DNA from: Bacillota bacterium
GTDB taxonomy: Bacteria > Bacillota > UBA994 > UBA5500
Direction of reading: 5' to 3'
DNA length: 16,870 bases
Assembly (NCBI GenBank): GCA_023436245.1
Contig: JAEZJZ010000027.1
Span: 1-16,870 of the forward strand
This document shows, one piece after another, positions 1 to 5,323 of the stretch. Position 1 is the stretch's first letter. Each line of letters opens with the position of its first letter. The position numbers were made by a program, and so were the translations under genes. Under the pieces are notes generated by a model that was given only the letters and a program-made list of their open reading frames with translations, had not been told where the DNA came from and did not search any database.

Positions 1-30
1 GCCCGGGGGGGGGGGGGGGGGCCCCCCCCC
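1..30. other. Poly-G/poly-C low-complexity contig tip
   Basis: After a first GCCC come 17 consecutive G (5-21) and then 9 C (22-30). This ends only 5 bases from the stop codon of the first gene. No biological element is recognised. A G-run/C-run palindrome at the extreme end is typical of an assembly or sequencing artefact, such as poly-G read tails, although a real G/C hairpin that stopped assembly is possible. Confidence 0.7.
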
Positions 31-35
31 TCTCG

Positions 36-1739
36 CTATTCTGTCTTTGCCTGGTATTGTGCTATCTTCCGTCGCGCCAATGCGCTCTGGATGCTGTCAA
101 CATGGGTGCCCGCGGACCGGTCAGCCCGATATATCTGAATGAGCAAATAGTCATCGAGAGCGGCCCGCAAGGCAGCGTCATTCGTGCGCTGATGGACCTG
201 CAGTGCCGCATCAACCCCGGCAGGGCCTGACCTGGTCAATATCTCCACGTCAAACCCGGGGAGAGTGCCAGTCAAGTAGCGGTTGGCGTTATAGCGGGTG
301 ACCAGACCGTCCGGGTCAACCAGGCAGAGCAGACAGAACATGACCGCACCCACTCCAGCCGCCAGGCGCATGATCGAGAAACTGCGCTTTTGCAGTACCA
401 CCACGCCAGCATAGATCACTGCCAGGAAAACCATGAAGACGCAAGGCAGCAGCCGCCGCACAGACAGCCCATAGACGTTGATGTACAGCACCATCTTGCT
501 CTGTGCGGTGGCGATCAAGAGCAGCGTGAGGGTGGCGAGCAACGAGTTCAGCAGACGGAGAGTGAGGCTGGTTTGCCTGTGGGCCCGTCCGCCCAGGTTT
601 GCCAGGGCCAGGACGACCAGATTGATTACCGCAATGCCGCAGAGTTCAAAGAAACCGTTGCGGGCGTACTCCGAGTAGACAAGCCACCCCTCCGGTCGTT
701 CACCGACGAAAGCGGAGAAGAAATAGGGCAGCTGGCTGCCGATGAAGACCAGATAGAGGCCGGAAACCAGGGCCAGTAGGGTATGCACCGTGACAGCCGG
801 CAGGATCCTTGCCGACTCGAGCGCAGTCTCCACCTGCTCTGGCGAGACCTTGGCTCCTCGCTTATGCGCACAGCCAACAATGAGGGCGAAGAGATAGGCG
901 GCCGTCGGGATAGCGAGCAAGCCCTGAACAGCCAGTTCAACAGTGCTTTGCTGCAGGGTCTCAAAGTAGCGCCAGATGCCTTCGGCTATTTTTGAGAAGC
1001 CGCCATTGTCCGCAGCCACCAATAGCGGCAGCACCATGGCGATTACGACGGCTGCCAGCAGAATCCCCAGGCCCACGGAGAAGAAGTGCCTTTCACCCTT
1101 GCTCTTCGCTTGCCTGAGCATGGATAGGCTGCGGTATTGGCTGCCGGCGTTACGCCAGGGGACAGCCACCAGTGCGTTCAGGCCATCAAGCGGTAACCAA
1201 TCGCTGGTTCTGCCGAGTAACGACATGCCTGTGGCCGAAACCACCCAGTACACGGCGAGCAGAAACAGAAACAAGTCTCGCCACTCCGAAAGGCCGTTGC
1301 CTGGCCAGAGGGCGTAGCTCAGTCCGGTGAGCAGCAACAGTACCAGCCAGAACCTGGATGAGTGCTGCTGCGCCATTCCCTTGCGCCGCAGGTACCAGAT
1401 CACCGCACCGCAGAAGCCGACGGTGAATAGGGAAACGCCCCAGCCTTGCCAGGAGAAGAACACCCAGCGCATGAAGAAGAAGCCGAGCGCGAAGGCAATG
1501 AGCGCAAAGATGCCGTCTATACGGTCCACCGGAAAAGTGTCGCGAGGTCGTCTCTCTGCTGACCAAGGGGAGGGTGGGGGCGCAACTATCTTCGTCGGGG
1601 CGAACGATGGTTGACCGACGCCGGTTTCCGCAGTTCGAGTGATGCGCTCCACGGATGAAGCCACCTCCGATTGGAGGGGGGGTGTATGAGCCGCAAGGGG
1701 TTCAGCGGCGAGGAGTTGTCTCTCGGTCTGTTCAGTCAT
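36..1739 (-). CDS. DUF4173 (DUF4153-like) polytopic membrane protein
   Basis: Predicted integral membrane protein of unknown function, 567 residues from the chosen start. A proline-rich, soluble N-terminal stretch of about 70 residues precedes roughly a dozen hydrophobic segments. The C-terminal ~70 residues (after the ARY-like sequence VTRYNANRYLTG) are soluble. The motifs YARNGFFELCGIAVINL and LYINVYGLSVRR match my recollection of the DUF4173 family. The first ATG (1745) lies only 2 nt from the AAAGGAG ribosome site, whereas the ATG at 1739 has the normal 8-nt gap, so I place the start there. It overlaps the end of the upstream XRE regulator gene and is the third gene of a minus-strand operon with that regulator and a DUF2975 protein. 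Its molecular role is unknown; the family assignment is from motif memory, not a search. Confidence 0.85.
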   Translation of the reverse strand: MTEQTERQLLAAEPLAAHTPPLQSEVASSVERITRTAETGVGQPSFAPTKIVAPPPSPWSAERRPRDTFPVDRIDGIFALIAFALGFFFMRWVFFSWQGWGVSLFTVGFCGAVIWYLRRKGMAQQHSSRFWLVLLLLTGLSYALWPGNGLSEWRDLFLFLLAVYWVVSATGMSLLGRTSDWLPLDGLNALVAVPWRNAGSQYRSLSMLRQAKSKGERHFFSVGLGILLAAVVIAMVLPLLVAADNGGFSKIAEGIWRYFETLQQSTVELAVQGLLAIPTAAYLFALIVGCAHKRGAKVSPEQVETALESARILPAVTVHTLLALVSGLYLVFIGSQLPYFFSAFVGERPEGWLVYSEYARNGFFELCGIAVINLVVLALANLGGRAHRQTSLTLRLLNSLLATLTLLLIATAQSKMVLYINVYGLSVRRLLPCVFMVFLAVIYAGVVVLQKRSFSIMRLAAGVGAVMFCLLCLVDPDGLVTRYNANRYLTGTLPGFDVEILTRSGPAGVDAALQVHQRTNDAALRAALDDYLLIQIYRADRSAGTHVDSIQSALARRKIAQYQAKTE

Positions 1740-1965
1740 GCTCATGGCTCCTTTCGCCGTCGTCCTCGCGGTATTCCAGAATATCTCCGGGCTGGCAGTC
1801 GAGCGCCTGACAGATCGCTTCCAGGGTAGAGAACCTGACTGCCTTGGCCTTGCCCGTCTTCAGGATCGACAGGTTTGCCTGACTGATGCCGATCTTCTCC
1901 GCCAGGTCACCCGAGGAAATCTTGCGCTTGGCCATGACCACGTCCAGATTCACCACAATAGGCAT
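1732..1965 (-). CDS. XRE/Cro-family HTH regulator (YozG-like)
   Basis: Small DNA-binding protein of 77 residues that is almost entirely one Cro/C1-type helix-turn-helix domain (about residues 8-65). SGDLAEKIGISQANLSILKTG gives the two DNA-reading helices, and AICQALDCQPGDILEY is the typical closing helix of this subgroup. An acidic, histidine-ending tail follows. The ATG has an AGGAGG site at 7-nt spacing that overlaps the stop codon of the DUF2975 gene, so translation is probably coupled. The gene's 3' end overlaps the start of the DUF4173 gene. Known context: small XRE proteins of this type are commonly encoded beside DUF2975 membrane proteins in Bacillota, for example YoaS/YozG of Bacillus subtilis. 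It probably autoregulates the operon; the repeats at 2485-2521 are a candidate operator. That link is inferred. Confidence 0.92.
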   Translation of the reverse strand: MPIVVNLDVVMAKRKISSGDLAEKIGISQANLSILKTGKAKAVRFSTLEAICQALDCQPGDILEYREDDGERSHEHD

Positions 1966-1976
1966 GTCAATCCCTC

Positions 1977-2426
1977 CTATATGGTGTAATCAACTTCATG
2001 TTGCAGCGAGACTGCCTGCGCCACCACGTTCTTGACCACGCGGACGATCAGGCCCATGAAGGCAGCAGCGACTCCCACCAACCCCCAGGGGATGTAGTAG
2101 AGCGCGGCCGCTAGGCAGATTGCAGCGCCAGCGAAGCAGCTCCAGGAGATGCGCCGCAAACGATCCACATTCTCCGCAATGAACACCTGTTCCGCCGAGA
2201 TCCGCTGCAGCAGGCGGTAGAGGTTCCAGAGCAGCACTGCGGCTGGAGCGCAGCCCCCGTAGATAGTTGCGAGGAATAGCGGTTCTGTGCCCGCCAAGTC
2301 AGCGCGAGAAAAATCCAGTAGCCAACGGACCAGCCAAGGAGCTGAGAGCGCCAGCCCTAGCAGGGCTGCCATGAAGACAAGGATACAAAACTTGCTCAAC
2401 GCGATGGACCGGTGGTCATTCCACAT
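1977..2426 (-). CDS. DUF2975 family membrane protein (YoaS-like)
   Basis: Predicted 149-residue membrane protein of unknown function, with four hydrophobic segments (about residues 12-35, 50-70, 90-110 and 115-130). The sequence between segments two and three (LLQRISAEQVFIAENVDRLRRISW) is the hallmark of DUF2975: a short amphipathic loop with F(I/V)xENVxRLRxI. An upstream TTG would add seven residues, but the ATG at 2426 has GGGGAGG at 7-nt spacing and is preferred. It is the first gene of a three-gene minus-strand operon followed by the XRE regulator. Pairing with an XRE regulator suggests a membrane partner or target of that regulator; no biochemical role is established. Confidence 0.9.
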   Translation of the reverse strand: MWNDHRSIALSKFCILVFMAALLGLALSAPWLVRWLLDFSRADLAGTEPLFLATIYGGCAPAAVLLWNLYRLLQRISAEQVFIAENVDRLRRISWSCFAGAAICLAAALYYIPWGLVGVAAAFMGLIVRVVKNVVAQAVSLQHEVDYTI

Positions 2427-2468
2427 GTGAACGCCTCCCCAAGTCAAGTGATTCCTAGTTTTGTCTGC

Positions 2469-2498
2469 ATTATAGCACCGTCACTTATCGTTTTGCAA
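2469..2498 (-). promoter_or_regulatory. Sigma-A-type promoter of the DUF2975-XRE-DUF4173 operon
   Basis: Read on the minus strand, a perfect TATAAT -10 box (2474-2469) lies 18 bp from a TTGCAA -35 box (2498-2493, 4/6 matches). It is 43 bp upstream of the ATG of the DUF2975 gene and oriented into the operon. Confidence 0.75.
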
Positions 2499-2521
2499 TA
2501 GGATTTTATCGAAAAACAATA
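2485..2521. promoter_or_regulatory. Candidate operator: two direct repeats 21 bp apart
   Basis: TTATCGNNNNNCAATA occurs at 2485-2500 and again at 2506-2521. The start-to-start distance is 21 bp, two helical turns. The first copy contains the -35 box and the second lies just upstream of it. A likely ligand is the XRE regulator of the operon, binding two sites on the same DNA face. The repeats are visible in the sequence; the binding is inferred. Confidence 0.45.
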
Positions 2522-2540
2522 AATAACCGCACGGCATGGC

Positions 2541-2556
2541 AAAAAGGTCCGTCCCC
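2541..2556. repeat. Short motif A-run + GTCCGTCCCC, copy 1
   Basis: AAAAAGGTCCGTCCCC in the intergenic gap beside the mutS2 terminator. An A-run plus GTCCGTCCCC also occurs at 13720-13733. Similar short motifs are, from memory, dispersed in some Bacillota genomes; function is unknown. Confidence 0.35.
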
Positions 2557-2563
2557 AGCGCTT

Positions 2564-2604
2564 CACGACAAAGGCGACCAGAGCAGCAGGTCGCCTTTGT
2601 CGTG
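2564..2604. terminator. Long hairpin between mutS2 and the DUF2975 operon promoter
   Basis: A perfect 16-bp stem (CACGACAAAGGCGACC and its complement) surrounds a 9-base loop, 10 bp beyond the mutS2 stop. The T-rich part (TTTGT) lies inside the outer arm rather than after it, so the inner 10-bp stem followed by CTTTGT can act as an intrinsic terminator for mutS2 transcripts. Confidence 0.75.
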
Positions 2605-2614
2605 GGAATGAAGT

Positions 2615-4537
2615 TCACTTTCCAGGTGAGATGATGCGCACGGCGCCCGGGACGTGTCGCTTGGCCATCTTCTTGGCCAGCCTGCGGTCATCCTTGCTGA
2701 TCAGCACGATATTCAGGTCATAGGTCTCGTGATCGGGATAGAGTTCTTCCTTTTCCAGTTGCAGCGACACTCGTTTGTGATTGACCGTTACCGGTTTGCG
2801 CTGCACGATCACTGTGATCATCCCCTGTCTATCGGGCAGGCTGGCCACGATGCCGCTCTTGCCCAAGGTGTGCACGAGCACGCGATCACCAATCGACAGG
2901 TTGGCGCCCGGTTCCGACCGTTTTGCGGGAGCAGCGGAGGTCTCCTCTAGCTCGGTTTGATCCTCTTCCTGCCCTGTCGCAAGGCAGAGCGGTGGCAGAT
3001 CATGTTTGCGATTGGCCAGCAACTCGCGTGCTTCTGCGATTACCCTTTGGTCAATGCCCAGTTGCTCCGCGATCCAAAGCCCGTTGCTTTCGCCGGACTC
3101 ACCGATGATCAGGCGATAGAGCGGCAGCAGGGTTTCCTGGTCAAAGTCCATGCGGGCGTTTTGCCAGCCGCGTCGCTGCAACGCGTATGTCTTCAGATCG
3201 CCATAGTGGGTGGTGACCACTGTGACCGCGCCCGCCCGATAGAGCTGCTCCAAAATAGCCGCACCCAAGGACGCTCCCTCCCGCGGGTCAGTGCCGGTTC
3301 CGATCTCGTCCAGTAGTACCAGGCAGGCGGGTGAGACCCGCTGCAGGATGCCGGCGATGCGCCCCATGTGCGAGGAGAAAGTGCTGAGTGACTGCTCCAG
3401 GCTCTGGCCATCGCCAATATCGGCCAGAATTTCCTGAAAAATGGCAATCTCGCTGCCGGGTTCGGCCGGAATGTGCAACCCAGCCTGCGTCATGGCGGTG
3501 AGCAGCCCCACTGTCTTCAGCGTGACAGTCTTGCCGCCGGTGTTGGGGCCGGTGATCAGCAGCGTGCGGTACCCTTCGCCGATCGCGAATTGCAGCGGTA
3601 CGGCCTGTGCGCCGATCAGCGGGTGCCTGGCATCGATCAGCTTGATGCGGCGGGAAGTGTTCAGTGCCGGGCAAATGGCGTCCTGGGCGCGGCTGAAGCG
3701 GCCCTTGGCCAGCGCGAAGTCAAATGCCGCCATCGTCTGCAGGTTGATCTTGATGGCGGGCAGGTGGGCAGCCACTTCGCCTGACAGCATGGACAGCACC
3801 TGATACACTTCCGCTTCTTCGGCCGAGCGCAGCACCTGCAGCTCGTTTACCAGTTTGCGCACGGCAGCCGGCTCGATGAACACGGTTGAACCACTGCCTG
3901 AGCTCTGAATGACGATGCCGTCGACGTGGTGCTTGTAGCTTGCTTTCACCGGGATGACGAAGCGCCCATCCTTCACGCTGACGAAGCTGTCCTGGATGTA
4001 CGGCTGCAGCGAAGGGGAGGAGATGAGTGTTTGCAGCTTGGCCTGCACCCGATCCTCGAGGATTCTGATCTGCTGCCTGATCTTCTGCAGCTGCCGACTG
4101 GCATTGTTGCTGACTGTGTTCCCTTCCAGGCAACTCTCGATCAGTGACTGCGTTTCATCCAGTTCAGATAGAGAATGGCTGTAGGCCACCAAGAGCGGGG
4201 CCAGGTCCTGCTTATCCTGCATGTACTGGCGCAGCCGGGCTGCTCCTCGCAATAGGTCCGCCACTGGCAACAACTCACTCGGCTGCAGGATGCCGCCTCT
4301 TTCCACCTTGCCCAGGTTCTCACTGATGTCGCTGATTCCGGCCAGCGGTACATGACAACCCGCGTCCAGCAGCTGTCTGGCTTCACTCGTTTCTTGCAGC
4401 ACGTGCTCGATCGCTTTGCGTTCAGATAGCGGCTGCATGCGGGTCACCAGAGCTTTGCCCAATCCGCTCTGGGTGTAGTTCATCAGTTCCGTTTTCACTC
4501 GTTCAAATTCCAATAGCTGCAGAGTCTTCTCTTCCAC
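2615..4537 (-). CDS. MutS2-family ATPase, short form without Smr domain
   Basis: A 640-residue MutS2-type protein. Order: N-terminal clamp/core region (about 1-310), ABC-type ATPase with Walker A GPNTGGKT at 330-337, signature region around LSTFSSHMGRI, Walker B LVLLDEIGTGTDP (Asp410, Glu411), then a KOW-like domain (about 549-595). Standard MutS2 is about 785 residues, with a long coiled coil after the ATPase and a C-terminal Smr domain. Here the coiled coil is much shortened and the protein stops about 45 residues after the KOW-like part, so no Smr domain fits. The end is a clean stop followed by a terminator, not an obvious frameshift. The GTG at 4537 has AAGGAGG at 7-nt spacing; the reading frame is open further upstream, but that stretch forms the terminator hairpin. 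MutS2 proteins have been linked to suppressing recombination and, in B. subtilis, to splitting collided ribosomes. Which role applies here is unknown. Confidence 0.92.
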   Translation of the reverse strand: MEEKTLQLLEFERVKTELMNYTQSGLGKALVTRMQPLSERKAIEHVLQETSEARQLLDAGCHVPLAGISDISENLGKVERGGILQPSELLPVADLLRGAARLRQYMQDKQDLAPLLVAYSHSLSELDETQSLIESCLEGNTVSNNASRQLQKIRQQIRILEDRVQAKLQTLISSPSLQPYIQDSFVSVKDGRFVIPVKASYKHHVDGIVIQSSGSGSTVFIEPAAVRKLVNELQVLRSAEEAEVYQVLSMLSGEVAAHLPAIKINLQTMAAFDFALAKGRFSRAQDAICPALNTSRRIKLIDARHPLIGAQAVPLQFAIGEGYRTLLITGPNTGGKTVTLKTVGLLTAMTQAGLHIPAEPGSEIAIFQEILADIGDGQSLEQSLSTFSSHMGRIAGILQRVSPACLVLLDEIGTGTDPREGASLGAAILEQLYRAGAVTVVTTHYGDLKTYALQRRGWQNARMDFDQETLLPLYRLIIGESGESNGLWIAEQLGIDQRVIAEARELLANRKHDLPPLCLATGQEEDQTELEETSAAPAKRSEPGANLSIGDRVLVHTLGKSGIVASLPDRQGMITVIVQRKPVTVNHKRVSLQLEKEELYPDHETYDLNIVLISKDDRRLAKKMAKRHVPGAVRIISPGK

Positions 4538-4567
4538 CGTATTACCTCCTTCGGATTGTTGGCATAG

Positions 4568-4600
4568 AAAAAGGGCGCGCGGCACAAAGCCACGACGCCC
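4568..4600 (-). terminator. Intrinsic terminator in the mutS2 leader (probable attenuator)
   Basis: On the minus strand, GGGCG-T-CGTGGC pairs with GCCGCGCGCCC around a TTTGT loop. This gives 11 bp with one bulged T, followed at once by TTTTT (4572-4568). It lies about 20 bp before the mutS2 AAGGAGG site and some 200 bp after the mutS2 promoter, so it would end transcription before the gene unless it is overridden. A second small hairpin, GCTGCC/GGCAGC (4622-4637), lies just upstream of it. Confidence 0.7.
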
Positions 4601-4667
4601 TGGTTGAAAGCCGGCACGAGAGCTGCCACGGGGCAGCCGCACAAGCTTCGGGTGTATTTTGACGTGG

Positions 4668-4771
4668 ATTGTCCTTAACACAATTGGGAACGACAAAGCA
4701 GGCTCTGGTCAGAGCGACCGAGCAGGCTGAGGCCATTTCCCGATATGATTTTACTTTGTGTTAAGAACAAC
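4668..4771 (-). promoter_or_regulatory. Long-range stem of the mutS2 leader RNA
   Basis: On the minus strand GTTGTTCTTAACACAA (4771-4756) can pair with TTGTGTTAAGGACAAT (4683-4668). This gives 16 bp including two G-U pairs, with a perfect 10-bp core. The 72-base enclosed segment has its own hairpins, including GCTCTG/CAGAGC (4702-4715) and GGGAA/TTCCC. The 5' arm consists of codons 4-9 of the leader ORF, so a ribosome there would open the stem. Confidence 0.55.
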
Positions 4772-4780
4772 AGTGGACAT
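4751..4780 (-). CDS. Probable 9-residue leader peptide upstream of mutS2
   Basis: Short ORF encoding MSTVVLNTK, ending in TAA. Its ATG lies exactly 7 nt from a strong GGGAGG site (4793-4788). A further in-frame ATG at 4786 would give MLM-STVVLNTK but sits 1 nt from the site. The predicted transcript start is only about 17 nt upstream, so the ORF opens the mutS2 transcript. Its last codons form one arm of the leader stem, and a terminator follows before mutS2. This layout suggests translation-dependent attenuation rather than a functional peptide. It could be chance; conservation in relatives would decide. Confidence 0.5.
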   Translation of the reverse strand: MSTVVLNTK

Positions 4781-4803
4781 CAACATTCCTCCCAATCGAC
4801 TTG

Positions 4804-4832
4804 ATCATAACGGATACCGCAGGGGTGGTCAA
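4804..4832 (-). promoter_or_regulatory. Sigma-A-type promoter of mutS2
   Basis: On the minus strand TTGACC (4832-4827, 5/6) and TATGAT (4809-4804, 5/6) are separated by exactly 17 bp. Transcription would begin near 4797, giving a leader of about 260 nt before the mutS2 GTG. Confidence 0.7.
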
Positions 4833-4939
4833 TGCTCAGGTTGGTAGAGAATTGATCAAAACCAATATCTTACCCGAGGTCTGTGATTCATCAGCGCGCT
4901 CGTTTCGGCTAATGCTAACAACAGGAGGTGTTGACAAAA

Positions 4940-5116
4940 ATGAAGATGCATCTGCGCAACAAGACGGGTTTGTACGTGGCTGGATTAGGGGCACTGGTCA
5001 GTGGAACCGGCCTCATCCTCAAGAACAAGCGCGTCGGTAACGGCGTGCTCGGGTTCGGGTTGGCCCATGTGGTCTTGGGCGGGTTGGACCTTTTGCGTCC
5101 CTCACTGCGCAAGTAA
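4940..5116 (+). CDS. Small glycine-rich, probably membrane-associated protein, 58 aa
   Basis: A 58-residue basic, glycine-rich protein of unknown function. Residues about 9-28 (KTGLYVAGLGALVSGTGLIL) and 36-52 (GNGVLGFGLAHVVLGGL) are hydrophobic with GxxxG-like spacing, separated by a basic KNKR turn. The tail is RPSLRK. This suggests a two-helix membrane hairpin or amphipathic protein. The ATG at 4940 follows AGGAGG at 11 nt; an in-frame GTG at 4928 overlaps the ribosome site and is excluded. A strong terminator follows 14 bp after the stop, so it is a single-gene unit divergent from mutS2. The ribosome site, terminator and coherent composition support a real gene; I do not recognise a named family with certainty. 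Confidence 0.75.
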   Translation: MKMHLRNKTGLYVAGLGALVSGTGLILKNKRVGNGVLGFGLAHVVLGGLDLLRPSLRK

Positions 5117-5130
5117 GCATTCTGCCTCCT

Positions 5131-5154
5131 GCCGGAGCGTTCGCTCCGGCTTTT
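5131..5154 (+). terminator. Intrinsic terminator of the 58-aa protein gene
   Basis: GCCGGAGC and GCTCCGGC form a perfect 8-bp stem around GTTC, followed by TTTTGCTTT. It is 14 bp after the stop codon. Confidence 0.9.
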
Positions 5155-5323
5155 GCTTTCAAGCGCAGTTGCGGCGGGGTTTGATACGAGAACGATAATT
5201 ACAGATGCGGATGATTACTTGAAGGTATAGTTAATACGCACAGCGAAATAAATCTGGAAGTGTGGCAGAGAGCAATGCCTGGGGCATTGGCTGGCCATAG
5301 TTACATACAAGGAGGAGAAGAAG

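Noticed and set aside
4538..4696. A 693-aa mutS2 starting at 4696
   Set aside because: The frame is open, but the added 53 residues run through the terminator hairpin and are unlike MutS2 N-termini; the GTG at 4537 has an ideal AAGGAGG site.
4563..4832. T-box riboswitch upstream of mutS2
   Set aside because: The leader length, structure and terminator fit, but no GGGTGGNACCGCG T-box sequence or convincing antiterminator is present, and the downstream gene is not amino-acid related.
5273..5289. CAATGCC/GGCATTG hairpin just before S9 peptidase 1
   Set aside because: A 7-bp stem with a 3-base loop, no partner structure and no T-run; too weak to call a regulatory element.
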